DNA of 64,000 nt from Minisyncoccota bacterium (GCA_023229825.1 JALNYN010000006.1:1-64000), one strand, 5' to 3'; shown: positions 40,741-49,479, counted from the first letter of the stretch. Notes: generated from the sequence alone by a model not told the origin. Program-made: numbers and translations.

Positions 40741-41597
40741 ACGATGAATTATCAAACTGCATGCTTTTTATTTTTTTTGAAATACTTTTGGCGATCGGCG
40801 CGCTCGCCGTACTCATTGCCGCTTTCCGGCTCTTGCGAAAACTCCCGTCGCTTGACCGCGACTGGAGTCCCGACCAAAAAATATTACCGTCGGCGGAATT
40901 CAAGGCCAGCGGAAAAATTATTATCAGAAACATACGGCATGTTTCTTATCAAACCGCAAAGGAATATACGGTCAGCTATTACGACCGTGAATTTGACCTC
41001 GACAAACTGAAAAAGGTCTGGTTTTTTCTTGTTCATTTCACGGGATATCGAGGTGCGGGACATTCATTTTTGTCTTTTGAATTTGAAGACGATGTTTTTA
41101 TCGCCATCTCCATTGAGATACGTAAAAAAAGAGGTGAAAGCTATTCGGCCATGAAAGGTCTTTTCCGACAATTTGAAATTATGTATGTGATCGCCGATGA
41201 ACGCGATGTCGTCAGACTGCGGACCGACCACCACAAAGATAATGTTTTTCTGTACCCGTTGAAATTATCGAAAGAAAGATCTCAAGCGCTTTTTTGCGAC
41301 ATGCTCAAACGGTCGAATGCTATTGCTCAAACGCCGGAATTTTATCATTCTGTTTCCAACGCCTGTTTTAAAAATATCGTCGACCATATCAACAACGTCC
41401 TGCCGGGAAAAATGCCCTTCGATTACCGAATTATTTTTCCGGAAAATGCCGACAGATATGCTCACGCTTTGGATCTGATAGATACGAACCTGCCGATCTC
41501 CGAAGCGAGAAAAAAGCACCTGATCAATCCTTTTGCCGAAAAATACGCTGATGATCCGGACTTTTCACAAAGGATACGCGAGGGGCAAAGAGCGTAA
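40716..41597 (+). CDS. DUF4105 (Lnb N-terminal-like) membrane-anchored protein
   Basis: A frame of 293 residues with a membrane anchor near residues 16-38 and a large extracytoplasmic domain. GAGHSFLSFEFEDDVFIAI, KGLFRQFEIMYVIADERDV and NVFLYPL match the DUF4105 family, seen in the periplasmic N-terminal part of lacto-N-biosidase-like and proteobacterial proteins; the reaction is unknown. The start is uncertain: ATG 40716 overlaps the MazG gene by 25 bases and ATG 40761 lies just before the anchor; a good GGAGGA site at 40727 points to an ATG (40744) in another frame ahead of a T8 run, so a frameshift or slippage cannot be excluded. Confidence 0.78.
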   Translation: MGRRRNILNDELSNCMLFIFFEILLAIGALAVLIAAFRLLRKLPSLDRDWSPDQKILPSAEFKASGKIIIRNIRHVSYQTAKEYTVSYYDREFDLDKLKKVWFFLVHFTGYRGAGHSFLSFEFEDDVFIAISIEIRKKRGESYSAMKGLFRQFEIMYVIADERDVVRLRTDHHKDNVFLYPLKLSKERSQALFCDMLKRSNAIAQTPEFYHSVSNACFKNIVDHINNVLPGKMPFDYRIIFPENADRYAHALDLIDTNLPISEARKKHLINPFAEKYADDPDFSQRIREGQRA

Positions 41598-41625
41598 GGG
41601 TAGTCAGCGTCTGATAAGAAATTTT

Positions 41626-41704
41626 CGTCATCCCGGGCAACGACCCGGGATCCACGTTAGTAGTTTCAACCGACGTGGATTCCGGGTCGCGGCCCGGAAT
41701 GACG
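41626..41704. repeat. GTCATxCC hairpin repeat
   Basis: Full copy with CGTCATCCCGGGCAACGACC and GGTCGCGGCCCGGAATGACG at the ends and GGATCCACGT / ACGTGGATTCC inside. Confidence 0.88.
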
Positions 41705-41714
41705 GACTAAAACA

Positions 41715-41749
41715 AAAACCCTCCGTGCGATGAACGCCGGAGGTTTTTT
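41715..41749. terminator. Bidirectional terminator between convergent genes
   Basis: Stem AACCCTCCG / CGGAGGTTT with A and T runs on both sides, between the DUF4105 gene and the minus-strand gene at 41752. Confidence 0.75.
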
Positions 41750-41751
41750 TG

Positions 41752-41997
41752 TTATTTTTGTTCGATAGCCTCGTGATACGAGGTAAGCCAATCCATGAGC
41801 CGTTTGCGATGTTTATCTATTGACCACGATTCCCCTTTCTCAAAAAGCCCCGGATAGCTCACGCGGAACGCCGCTAGAGCTTTTTCTGTCGCCTTGGGGT
41901 ATGTTGCGGGAATATTTTTATTGTAGTATTCGATGAACACTTCAACCGTTGTAAAAGCCTCGTTGAATTCAGCATTAATGTTCTTTTTTCCTTTCAT
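41752..41997 (-). CDS. Small hypothetical protein
   Basis: About 81 residues from the ATG of MKGKKNIN (41997), predicted to be helical and soluble (FNEAFTTVEVFIEYYNKN; SIDKHRKRLMDWLTSYHEAI). No ribosome site. It looks like a lineage-specific single-domain protein; family not recognised. Confidence 0.55.
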   Translation of the reverse strand: MKGKKNINAEFNEAFTTVEVFIEYYNKNIPATYPKATEKALAAFRVSYPGLFEKGESWSIDKHRKRLMDWLTSYHEAIEQK

Positions 41998-42069
41998 GAC
42001 CGCATAGTACCACAAAACTCTTTTTTTTGCAAGTTTTGGCAGGATCGAAAAAATGCGTTTCTTACAACG

Positions 42070-42184
42070 ACATGGATTCCGACCCCTCCTTCGCCAAGGC
42101 TACGGAGGGCAAGCAAGTCCGGAATGACGGGTACAGTGTGAAAATATTATTACGGTCATTCCGGGCCACGACCCGGAATCCACG
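42070..42184. repeat. Two half copies of GTCATxCC hairpin
   Basis: A right half (ACATGGATTCC...AGTCCGGAATGACGG, 42070-42129) containing the nested CTTCGCCAAGGCTACGGAGGG motif, and a left half (GGTCATTCCGGGCCACGACC then CGGAATCCACG, 42154-42184). Confidence 0.8.
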
Positions 42185-42213
42185 CTGGCTTCGTTCCCCG
42201 TCGTCTCAATTTT

Positions 42214-43239
42214 TTATTTTATCGAAAAGAGGATATTTTCGTATTCCGGCAGTTCGGAAACGAGCATGATCGCTTTGGCGAGTTTTTCTGAATCGTGGCG
42301 GATGAACGAACGGGATGCCGCAAGCAGATCTCCTTTGGTATGCTTTACTTCGCCGTTTTTTAGAAAATCGCCCTGCACGAGACGGTAGGTTCGTTTGGGG
42401 TTTTTCTCCTCATTCCATTTCACCATGAATCCCTCCCCTTCTTGTTCTTCGTATTTTTTCAAAAGTTTCGGTGCTGGCTGCTTGCTGTTGTACATTACGA
42501 AATTGATGCGCCCGCGGCCGATCACTTCTTCGATGGCATCGACGTAATCGTCGACATCATATCCTTCGGTCTGCCCCGCTTTATTCGTGAGATTAACGTT
42601 GTAAATAAGGGGCGCGGACGATTGGCGAATGGCGCGCGCGATCTCTGGGATGATGAGGTTCGCAAGCACCGATCCGTAGAGATCTCCGGGGCCGATAGAG
42701 ATGATATCAGCCTCTTTCAGCGTTTGAACCGCGATCGGATTGACCTTGACCGGAGAAGCGAAGTGAAGTTTTTTTACGCCCGTTTTCTGAAATTTCGCGT
42801 GGTCGATATTGTCTTCTCCTTCGATGAATGTGCCGTCGGAAAGTTCAAGCCGAAGTTCGGCTTTGCTTCCCGTCACGGGAATGACCCGTCCTTTAACATT
42901 TAAAATTTCCATCGCGGTATCGATCCCTTCCAGAAAATTTTTATGCGTTTTTTCAAGCGCGGAGAGAAAAAGATTTCCGAAGCTGTGTCCGGCGAGTCCT
43001 CCTTCGGTGAAACGGTAATTCATAAGCGTGCGCATGTCGTCCGAAGCCTCGGAAAGCGCGACGAGACATTGGCGCACGTCGCCGGGAGGAAGCACTCCGA
43101 GTTCATCGCGTAAGACACCCGCCGAACCGCCGTTGTCCGCCATGGAAACGATCGCGCCGATCTCAAGAGGGTGTTTTTTCAGACCGGAGAGCAGCATGAA
43201 ACTTCCTGTGCCTCCGCCGATGGTTGCTATTTTTTTCAT
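42214..43239 (-). CDS. YvcK/CofD-like gluconeogenesis factor
   Basis: About 341 residues from the ATG of MKKIATIGGGTGS (43239). The family is the CofD-fold YvcK group, which binds UDP-sugars and controls carbon flow to cell-wall synthesis in Bacillus and Mycobacterium. Visible landmarks: the Gly-rich start GGGTGSFMLLSGLK, SMADNGGSAGVLRDELG, PPGDVRQCLVALSE, HSFGNLFLSALE, and ADIISIGPGDLYGSVLANL. It is followed by glmS upstream on the same strand, a fitting neighbour because GlmS makes the amino-sugar precursor. Confidence 0.93.
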   Translation of the reverse strand: MKKIATIGGGTGSFMLLSGLKKHPLEIGAIVSMADNGGSAGVLRDELGVLPPGDVRQCLVALSEASDDMRTLMNYRFTEGGLAGHSFGNLFLSALEKTHKNFLEGIDTAMEILNVKGRVIPVTGSKAELRLELSDGTFIEGEDNIDHAKFQKTGVKKLHFASPVKVNPIAVQTLKEADIISIGPGDLYGSVLANLIIPEIARAIRQSSAPLIYNVNLTNKAGQTEGYDVDDYVDAIEEVIGRGRINFVMYNSKQPAPKLLKKYEEQEGEGFMVKWNEEKNPKRTYRLVQGDFLKNGEVKHTKGDLLAASRSFIRHDSEKLAKAIMLVSELPEYENILFSIK

Positions 43240-43315
43240 AGACGTGGATATATAGTTCAATTTTTAAATGAATAGTTCATGAATCTTTTTATATCGAGAC
43301 AGCGCAAGACAAAAT

Positions 43316-43352
43316 AAAAAGGTGTCAGCAGGTATAACCCGGCCAACACCCT
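43316..43352 (-). terminator. Terminator after glmS
   Basis: Minus strand imperfect stem GGGTGTTGGC / GCTGACACC followed by TTTTTATTTTG. Confidence 0.65.
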
Positions 43353-43357
43353 TAAGG

Positions 43358-45205
43358 TTACTCCACCGTAACCGATTTCGCAAGATTTCGCGGTTTATCT
43401 ACGTCTTTTCCTCGCTGAACCGCCACGTGATAAGCAAAAAGCTGAAGCGGAACGACCGCCACGATCGGAGCTAAAAGTTCGTCCACTTCGGGAATAAGAA
43501 TAACTTCCGTTCCTTCGTCTTTGACGATCTTGGTTTCAGGCGAAGCGAAAATGAACAGCTTTCCGTTGCGGGCGCGGACCTCTTTCAGATTGGATTGGAG
43601 TTTCCCTGCGAGCGCGTCGTTCGGAGCCACGGCAATGACCGGCATGTTCTCATCGACGAGAGCCAAAGGTCCGTGTTTCAATTCTCCCGCCTGATACCCT
43701 TCCGCGTGTATGTATGAAATTTCTTTCAGCTTGAGCGCGCCTTCGAGGGCGATCGGATACTCAATGCCTCGTCCAAGGAACAGGCAATGTTCCTTCTCCG
43801 TGAATTTCGGTGCAAGTCTGTGCAGAGTCGAATCAAGCTCTAACGCTTCTTCTACTTTTTCCGGCAGAGTAAGCAACCCTTTCATGATCTTTTTATCGAT
43901 CTCTTTCGGAAGCGTGCGGCGGATGCGGCCGAGTACGACCGTCAGGAGAAGAAAAGCGACCAACTGTGTCGTAAAGGCTTTTGTGGATGCCACACCGATC
44001 TCTTTTCCAGCGCGGGTTAAGAACGCGAGATCTGTTCCGCGAGTAAGCGAACTTTCGGGAACATTGCAGATCGCGAGCGTGTGAGAATTCGGACTTTCTC
44101 GCTTTACCATGTTGAGACAGGCCAGAGTATCGGCTGTTTCTCCCGATTGCGATATGAACACGTAGAGCGTACCTTTTCGAAAGCGCGGCTCCCGGTAACG
44201 ATACTCGCTGGCGACATCAACATTGCACGGCAAGTCCGCGAGCGGTTCGATCCAATATCTTGCGGCAAGTCCGGCATGATAGCTCGTCCCGCATGCGATG
44301 ATCTGTATGGAAGATATTTTTCGGAAGACCGATAATGCTTTGGCTCCGAATGCTCGCACATCGATCTCCCCTTTTTTCATCGCTTGTTCTATCGTGCTCT
44401 TGATCGCCTGCGGCTGATCATACATTTCCTTCTGCATATAATGCTGGAATCCGTGAAGCGACATATCCGCCGCCGAGATCTCGCTCGTTATCATCGGACG
44501 ATCAACGCGTTTTCCGCTCGCATTGCGTATGACGCAGCTGTCAGCGAAAATTTCCGCCACATCGCCGTCTTCGAGATACGTGAACTGATTTGTTTCATCG
44601 ATGAGTGCGGAAACATCCGATGCCACGAACATCTTCTCATTGCCAAAACCTACGACGAGCGGACTTCCAAAACGTGCGGCGACGATCCGATCGGGTGCAC
44701 TCCCGCTGATGACGGCAATGGCATACGCACCTTTGAGTTCGTGAACCGCTTTTTCCACAGCTTCGAAAAGGTCTTTCTGTTTGCTCAAATTCAAGTAGTG
44801 ATGCACGAGATGCGCGATCACTTCCGTATCGGTGTCTGAAACGAATTTGTATCCTTCCGATTCGAGGCGCGTCCGCAATTTTTCATGATTCTCGATAATG
44901 CCGTTGTGTACCACCGCCACCTCGTTGTTATGCGAAAGATGAGGATGTGCATTCGCTTCGGAAGGAACTCCGTGAGTTGCCCATCTCGTATGGGCGATCC
45001 CAACGGCTCCGTTCAGCTCTCTCTTTTTCAGCTTCTTTTCCAGCTCGGCCACTTTTCCGACCGATTTGACGCATTCTATTTTGCCGTTCTCGATAACGGC
45101 AACGCCCGCGGAATCATATCCGCGATATTCAAGAGCGCGAAGCCCGCTTAACAAAACAGGCATCGCTTTCGTATTTTTTTGAACTGCTCCAACTATTCCA
45201 CACAT
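43358..45205 (-). CDS. glmS: Glutamine-fructose-6-phosphate aminotransferase (isomerizing)
   Basis: A 615-residue enzyme making glucosamine-6-phosphate from fructose-6-phosphate and glutamine, the first step to UDP-GlcNAc. The Ntn glutaminase domain begins MCGIVGAV (Cys as nucleophile after Met removal) with RGYDSAGVAV, HTRWATHG and HNGIIENH. Two SIS domains follow: CGTSYHAGLAARYW, SQSGETADTLACL, SLTRGTDLAFLTRAGKEIGVAST and the end LRNLAKSVTVE-type tail. Full length. A GGGAG ribosome site lies eight bases upstream. No glmS ribozyme-like sequence was seen in the leader. Confidence 0.97.
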   Translation of the reverse strand: MCGIVGAVQKNTKAMPVLLSGLRALEYRGYDSAGVAVIENGKIECVKSVGKVAELEKKLKKRELNGAVGIAHTRWATHGVPSEANAHPHLSHNNEVAVVHNGIIENHEKLRTRLESEGYKFVSDTDTEVIAHLVHHYLNLSKQKDLFEAVEKAVHELKGAYAIAVISGSAPDRIVAARFGSPLVVGFGNEKMFVASDVSALIDETNQFTYLEDGDVAEIFADSCVIRNASGKRVDRPMITSEISAADMSLHGFQHYMQKEMYDQPQAIKSTIEQAMKKGEIDVRAFGAKALSVFRKISSIQIIACGTSYHAGLAARYWIEPLADLPCNVDVASEYRYREPRFRKGTLYVFISQSGETADTLACLNMVKRESPNSHTLAICNVPESSLTRGTDLAFLTRAGKEIGVASTKAFTTQLVAFLLLTVVLGRIRRTLPKEIDKKIMKGLLTLPEKVEEALELDSTLHRLAPKFTEKEHCLFLGRGIEYPIALEGALKLKEISYIHAEGYQAGELKHGPLALVDENMPVIAVAPNDALAGKLQSNLKEVRARNGKLFIFASPETKIVKDEGTEVILIPEVDELLAPIVAVVPLQLFAYHVAVQRGKDVDKPRNLAKSVTVE

Positions 45206-45372
45206 AATTTTTTCTCCCTTTTTTTAGCTTTTAACGTACTTATGATAACGAATTATATAACAAAAAAGTTACCTCTGCGAGAAGATTATCACGGCGCAAG
45301 GATTGTGACAATACGAGTATCAGGGAAAAGTATCGGTATCGGGGATGTCCGTTTGTGTCTCACCACAGCACT

Positions 45373-45402
45373 AAAAAAGAGGGTTCCGTATGGAACCCTC
45401 TT
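45373..45402 (-). terminator. Terminator after 45410-45796
   Basis: Minus strand stem AAGAGGGTTCC / GGAACCCTCTT with loop ATAC and six T. Confidence 0.93.
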
Positions 45403-45409
45403 GCTTCTC

Positions 45410-45796
45410 TCACCATTCTTGTTTTTCGCGGTTTCTTTTCTTTTGAATTTCTCTGCGCCGCATATCATCGATATCCCACCGGAGACCATATGGGTCTTTG
45501 TCTGGAGTTAAAATTTCCAGCGTCTTTAGCTCTTTCAAGGGCAGTAAAAAAAATATTCGTCCGAATTTATAGAGCAGGTCCTCGACACCGGCTGCTTCCG
45601 CGTCCATTCTCAGTATCAAGTAGTCTTCACCATCGAGGGAACATTCCTCTAATAATTTCAGGTACATTTTGAGCAGCGTTTTTTTCTTGGTGCGGTTCGT
45701 GTTATAGCAGCAAACAAAATACAACACGACTACAGATACGACCATGATAAACGCGATAATAACAACCGTTCCAAAGACCGGTAAACCTAAATACAT
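45410..45796 (-). CDS. Single-pass membrane hypothetical protein
   Basis: About 128 residues from the ATG of MYLGLPVFG (45796), which has GGGAGGTG six bases upstream. One hydrophobic helix (VVIIAFIMVVSVVVLYFVCC) is followed by a cytoplasmic, charged domain with an acidic core (LEECSLDGEDYLILRMDAE) and a basic end (RRREIQKKRNREK). No family recognised. Strong promoter and terminator make it an independent unit. Confidence 0.65.
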   Translation of the reverse strand: MYLGLPVFGTVVIIAFIMVVSVVVLYFVCCYNTNRTKKKTLLKMYLKLLEECSLDGEDYLILRMDAEAAGVEDLLYKFGRIFFLLPLKELKTLEILTPDKDPYGLRWDIDDMRRREIQKKRNREKQEW

Positions 45797-45832
45797 AATA
45801 CACCTCCCTACTTTCAATTAACTTCTGTTCCA

Positions 45833-45861
45833 AGAATAGCAGGTATACTTACTTTTGTCAA
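45833..45861 (-). promoter_or_regulatory. Promoter of 45410-45796
   Basis: Minus strand TTGACA, 17-base spacer, TATTCT with an upstream TGC (extended -10). Confidence 0.78.
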
Positions 45862-45872
45862 ATTCATTTTTT

Positions 45873-45901
45873 TTGCCGGCGAAGTTAAAAAATGGTATTT
45901 T
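45873..45901 (+). promoter_or_regulatory. ung promoter, leaderless type
   Basis: TTGCCG, 17-base spacer, TATTTT, then seven bases (AATAGGA) and the ung ATG. It overlaps the divergent promoter at 45833-45861. Confidence 0.55.
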
Positions 45902-45908
45902 AATAGGA

Positions 45909-46613
45909 ATGAAAGCCCAAGTACGAATTGAATCAAGCTGGAAGAAGGCGCTCGCGTCGGAATTTGATAAGCCGTATTTTACGGAGCTTGTCGATTTCGT
46001 ACGGAATGAGTATGAAAATGAAACGGTCTATCCTCCGCCAAAATTTATTTTTCAGGCTTTTGAACTCTGTCCGTTCGACCGGGTAAAAGCGGTGATCCTC
46101 GGACAAGATCCGTACCACGGACCAAAGCAGGCGAACGGGCTTTGTTTTTCCGTGAATCAAAAAATTCCGGTTCCCCCATCGCTTCAAAATATTTACAAAG
46201 AAATTCACGATGACACAGGTGCAGCCATTCCCGCGAATGGCGATCTCACGCATTGGGCGGAACAAGGCATTTTACTTTTAAACGCAACACTCACCGTCCG
46301 TGCCAATACGCCCGGTTCGCATCAGCATCAAGGCTGGGAAGAATTTACCGATGCCGTCATACAAACGCTTTCCGACAAAAAAGAGCATCTGGTCTTTCTT
46401 CTCTGGGGAAGATATGCGCAAGATAAGGGGGCAAGGATCGACAACGAAAAACACCTCGTCTTAACCGCGGCTCACCCTTCTCCTTTTTCAGCATACAACG
46501 GTTTTTTCGGAAGCAAACATTTCAGCAAGACAAATGAATACCTGAAAAAGCACGGGGAAAAACCGATCGAGTGGGTGGAAGTAGAAAATAGAAAATGGAA
46601 AATGGAGAATTGA
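45909..46613 (+). CDS. ung: Uracil-DNA glycosylase, family 1
   Basis: A 234-residue base-excision repair enzyme that removes uracil from DNA. Motifs: GQDPYHG with catalytic Asp67, FSVN, PPSLQNIYKEI, LLLNATLTVRANTPGSHQ and the HPSPFSAY minor-groove loop. ATG 45909 is chosen because the MKAQVRIESSW start suits the family and the -10 box ends seven bases before it. The last 12 residues (VEVENRKWKMEN) are encoded by an AAAATGG heptamer repeat and are not part of the family fold. Confidence 0.96.
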   Translation: MKAQVRIESSWKKALASEFDKPYFTELVDFVRNEYENETVYPPPKFIFQAFELCPFDRVKAVILGQDPYHGPKQANGLCFSVNQKIPVPPSLQNIYKEIHDDTGAAIPANGDLTHWAEQGILLLNATLTVRANTPGSHQHQGWEEFTDAVIQTLSDKKEHLVFLLWGRYAQDKGARIDNEKHLVLTAAHPSPFSAYNGFFGSKHFSKTNEYLKKHGEKPIEWVEVENRKWKMEN

Positions 46614-46619
46614 AAATTT
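46585..46619. repeat. GAAAATG heptamer repeat over the ung stop
   Basis: TAGAAAATAGAAAATGGAAA continues as ATGGAGAATTGAAAATT; four to five imperfect 7-base units run through the last codons and stop of ung. Confidence 0.75.
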
Positions 46620-46623
46620 GAAC

Positions 46624-46648
46624 AAAAAAACCGCCCCTTTCGAGGCGG
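46624..46648 (-). terminator. Terminator after 46684-47112
   Basis: Minus strand stem CCGCC / GGCGG with 8-base loop and seven T. Confidence 0.85.
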
Positions 46649-46683
46649 CAGATTGTTTTTATTTCGATCAACGATCCATGTAA

Positions 46684-47112
46684 TTATTTGTTCTTTTTAC
46701 CCAAACCGGCATTCTTTGGCGAGCCGTCTTTGCTTTTTGTGCTGGTACCCGCCAGGTGATTGGTGGCCTCATGGCTTTTTTGCTTCAAAGCTTTTTTGTG
46801 TGCGGCTTTTTTGGCTTGCATGGTCCTGTCGCCATTATCTTTTTTGGTTTTACCTTCCCTCACCCTTGAAGAGATTTCTTTTTTCTCTTCCAGCATGACT
46901 TTAACAGTAAGGTTTTCGTGGCCATTTTTGGTCAGCGTGTATTCCAAAAATTTGATCCCTGAAAGCGTTTTCCTTTCGGATAGCTCTTCGATGCGATAGC
47001 CCGCCTCTTTAGCATCTCTCAATTTCCGCTTACCCGACTCAACCGCAGGGTTAACCGGTTTTTGATGATGCTCGCCGCCTCGTTGGTGTCTTTCGTGTCT
47101 TCTTTGTAACAT
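46684..47112 (-). CDS. Small basic hypothetical protein
   Basis: About 142 residues from the ATG of MLQRRHERH (47112), with TAGGAG about nine bases upstream; a GTG two codons earlier is too close to that site. Very basic, with a His/Arg/Gln-rich start and a Lys-rich tail (QAKKAAHKKALKQKSH). The middle (GYRIEELSERKTLSGIKFLEYT) could be a small beta-alpha fold. Basic character suggests nucleic acid or polyanion binding; this is inference. Not recognised. Confidence 0.6.
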   Translation of the reverse strand: MLQRRHERHQRGGEHHQKPVNPAVESGKRKLRDAKEAGYRIEELSERKTLSGIKFLEYTLTKNGHENLTVKVMLEEKKEISSRVREGKTKKDNGDRTMQAKKAAHKKALKQKSHEATNHLAGTSTKSKDGSPKNAGLGKKNK

Positions 47113-47165
47113 GATCACAACTCCTATCGGTTTGATTTGATCGATGTGAAATTACATCTTTTCTT

Positions 47166-47193
47166 ACCATATCATAACCGTCATATTTGTCAA
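47166..47193 (-). promoter_or_regulatory. Promoter of 46684-47112
   Basis: Minus strand TTGACA, 16-base spacer, TATGGT. Confidence 0.6.
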
Positions 47194-47220
47194 GAACATT
47201 TTTGGATTTTCGATCAAAGC

Positions 47221-47247
47221 AAAAAAAAACGCCCCTTGGGACGTTTT
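47221..47247 (-). terminator. Terminator after SurA-like gene
   Basis: Minus strand stem AAAACGTCCC / GGGGCGTTTT with a 3-base loop and nine T. Confidence 0.9.
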
Positions 47248-47263
47248 TTACCGGCGATCGGGA

Positions 47264-47947
47264 TTAGTAGTTAATAAGATATTTAATGGATGCCCTTGTT
47301 TTCAGATCTTCCACATATTTTTGAGCTGCGCGGCTGAATTTGTCCTGTTCCATTTGCTTTTTTATTTGCTCTTGGGTGGTCGCCTCCTGACCCGCCGGAA
47401 TCGTGATCTTGTTGGCGGCGATGTATGCGGTCACCTCTGCGTCGGTCACGGCCGTACTGCTGGACGAGACTAATTTTTCTACCTGCTTTTGAAGAAGGAT
47501 CTGTTCTTCGAGCGTCGCCCGGCTCATTCCTTGAGCGAGAAGGGCCTGATCAAGGGTGGTATTCTGTCCTTTGAGCTGCGCTTCGAGTTTTGTTATTTCT
47601 GCCGAAATATCAGCAGGTGTTACCCTGACCTTTTTTTTCATCGCTTCGCTTCTGATAAGTTGTTTTACGATCAAATTTTCCAATATCGCTTTTCCGTCCT
47701 GTTTCTCAGCCTGTTGCATCACGGCAAATCGAGAGATGGGGGTTCCGTTCACTGTCGCAGCAATAAAAGATCCGCGATAATAAAAACCGAGCGCAGCAAG
47801 AATAATAAGCGCAGCAACGACGATCGCTGTTTTTGTGTCGATCTTCAAAGTGACGGCTTTCTCTTTAGGCTCTTTCGAGTTCTCCTCGACGACCGTATGC
47901 TCAACATCTATAGGTTTGGTTTCTTCAACTTTTTTTTCTTCATGCAT
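47264..47947 (-). CDS. Membrane-anchored SurA N-domain-like chaperone
   Basis: About 227 residues from the ATG of MHEEKKVEE (47947). An acidic cytoplasmic start is followed by one membrane helix (TAIVVAALIILAALGFYY) and an extracytoplasmic helical domain of the SurA_N/trigger-factor-like type: VNGTPISRFAVMQQ, ILENLIVKQLIRSEA, TPADISAEITKLE, MSRATLEEQILLQKQVEKL. No PPIase (rotamase) domain is present. Such proteins assist folding of exported proteins; this form in cells without an outer membrane is probably a foldase at the membrane. Confidence 0.82.
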   Translation of the reverse strand: MHEEKKVEETKPIDVEHTVVEENSKEPKEKAVTLKIDTKTAIVVAALIILAALGFYYRGSFIAATVNGTPISRFAVMQQAEKQDGKAILENLIVKQLIRSEAMKKKVRVTPADISAEITKLEAQLKGQNTTLDQALLAQGMSRATLEEQILLQKQVEKLVSSSSTAVTDAEVTAYIAANKITIPAGQEATTQEQIKKQMEQDKFSRAAQKYVEDLKTRASIKYLINY

Positions 47948-48040
47948 ATATATTGTGTATATCTCGTAATTTGTAAAAAAGGAGGAGACAACTCCTTGTA
48001 CTTTCATCAGTATACCACATTCTTATATTTTTCAAATAGG

Positions 48041-48069
48041 TTGACCGAATAACGTTCTCCCTATATGGT
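48041..48069 (+). promoter_or_regulatory. Promoter of CDF transporter
   Basis: TTGACC, 17-base spacer, TATGGT; about 35 bases to the ATG with GAGGTG as ribosome site. Confidence 0.5.
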
Positions 48070-48105
48070 ATAAGCAGAACATTCTTTTATAGATCGAGGT
48101 GAAAA

Positions 48106-48819
48106 ATGCGCGACCATAGCCATCACTCACTAAAAAACCATTCGCCCCCGCAAGCGGCAAAAACCGCACACGTCCGCGAACTGCGCTTGTACCTGATCGC
48201 ATTCACGCTCTCACTTTTTGCCGGAGCGATAGAGATCGCCGTCCGCTATCTTCTTTCCAATTCCGTTTCTTTGTTCGGTGATGCCGCGCATGGAATAGCT
48301 GATGGATCGACGTATGGGTTGTTAGCTCTCGTACTCATCGTGAGCAAGCATTACTCCGATATGGAACTTCCATGGACCAAAGCAGCGGTTTTTGTTTCTT
48401 TCCTCTTGCTTTTTTTTGGAGATTATCTGGTTTTCTCCGAAGCGATCGAACGATTTTTCGACCCGCAAGAAGTGCTCGGATGGTGGACCTGTTTAACGGC
48501 GGGAATAAGTTTGGTTTTAAACGGAATTGTCGTCCTCATGATGTACAAGATCCCAAAACATGAGCACAATATTCGCCACGACTCAATGCTGTTCCACGCA
48601 TTATCGGATGCCTGGGTCTCAGCGGGAGTCATCGCCTCCGCAGCGATCATCGCCATCACGAACTGGTACGCCGCCGATTGGATCATGGCTTTCATTATCG
48701 CCTTTTATCTTTTGTTTCTGCTGTGCGTTCTTGCTATACGCATCGTACGCGGAGATTGGAAGATCGGACATGATCACGATCACAGCGAACATGAACATTC
48801 ACATGAAGATCATCATTAA
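48106..48819 (+). CDS. Cation diffusion facilitator family transporter
   Basis: A 237-residue membrane protein with six helices and His-rich ends (HSHHSLKNH start; HDHDHSEHEHSHEDHH end). The transport-site motifs are present: LFGDAAHGIAD in helix 2 and FHALSDAWVS in helix 5, each an HxxxD or DxxxD pair typical of CDF zinc exporters. The family moves Zn or similar divalent ions outward by proton exchange. The usual cytoplasmic C-terminal domain is missing, replaced by the His tail. Confidence 0.92.
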   Translation: MRDHSHHSLKNHSPPQAAKTAHVRELRLYLIAFTLSLFAGAIEIAVRYLLSNSVSLFGDAAHGIADGSTYGLLALVLIVSKHYSDMELPWTKAAVFVSFLLLFFGDYLVFSEAIERFFDPQEVLGWWTCLTAGISLVLNGIVVLMMYKIPKHEHNIRHDSMLFHALSDAWVSAGVIASAAIIAITNWYAADWIMAFIIAFYLLFLLCVLAIRIVRGDWKIGHDHDHSEHEHSHEDHH

Positions 48820-48825
48820 CGTTGT

Positions 48826-48855
48826 AAAAGCCGCTCTTACCGAAGCGGCTTTTTT
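48826..48855 (+). terminator. Terminator after CDF transporter
   Basis: Stem AAAAGCCGCT / AGCGGCTTTTTT, 7 bases after the stop. Confidence 0.93.
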
Positions 48856-48901
48856 GCGCGATAGGCGCTTTAAGTAGAGAGTGTCGTATGCCACGCATTA
48901 C

Positions 48902-48930
48902 TTGCCTTTATGATATTTTTTGTTTAATAT
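48902..48930 (+). promoter_or_regulatory. Promoter of 48969-49466
   Basis: TTGCCT, 17-base spacer, TAATAT; AAAAGGAG lies in the leader. Confidence 0.55.
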
Positions 48931-48968
48931 TGTTCCAGTCATGTTCACGATGAAAAGGAGAACACACG

Positions 48969-49466
48969 ATGCATAATATCATTCTCGCTTTAATAATAAT
49001 TGGATTTCTATCTCCTACGGGCACCACGTATGCTCGTGAAAAACCCTTGATAGTCAGGCAGGAAAACTGCTCTTATGCGAAGCATAAAAGAATCTGCTAT
49101 GAAACTGTCGCTCCGTGGAATACGCTAGGTATCGAAAACGACGGCACTTTCGTGATAGCAAATGGTGCAAATAAACTTCGTCACCCTAGCAAAGACATGT
49201 TGGTGGAGATGACGCCAGCAGGAAAAAAATACCTTGCACGATACGGCTTTCCCGAATATCTACGTGATCAGCGTCTCTGGCACGGAACAGTAAAAAGTAT
49301 TTTGCTGAGGTGGTCTGTTGAAACGGTCGGAGAGAATGAAATTTTCTCACCGAAACAATACTTGATTGTTGTGGAAAACCAGGCAGGTCAAGTTATACCA
49401 AGCTCTATCAGCATTGAGCACCCCATTGGAACAGTGTTCGCAATATGGAAAGCAAAAACAGAATAA
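48969..49466 (+). CDS. Exported hypothetical protein
   Basis: A 165-residue protein with a signal peptide (HNIILALIIIGFLSP, cut near TYA). The mature part has two nearby cysteines (NCSYAKHKRICYE) and a compact mixed fold. Ribosome site AAGGAGA eight bases before the ATG. Not recognised. It has a promoter and a terminator of its own. Confidence 0.68.
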   Translation: MHNIILALIIIGFLSPTGTTYAREKPLIVRQENCSYAKHKRICYETVAPWNTLGIENDGTFVIANGANKLRHPSKDMLVEMTPAGKKYLARYGFPEYLRDQRLWHGTVKSILLRWSVETVGENEIFSPKQYLIVVENQAGQVIPSSISIEHPIGTVFAIWKAKTE

Positions 49467-49479
49467 TGTAGACATAACC

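Noticed and set aside
43240..45260. glmS ribozyme or riboswitch before glmS
   Set aside because: The short leader shows no conserved ribozyme core; only a weak -10-like TATAAT and GGGAG site are visible.
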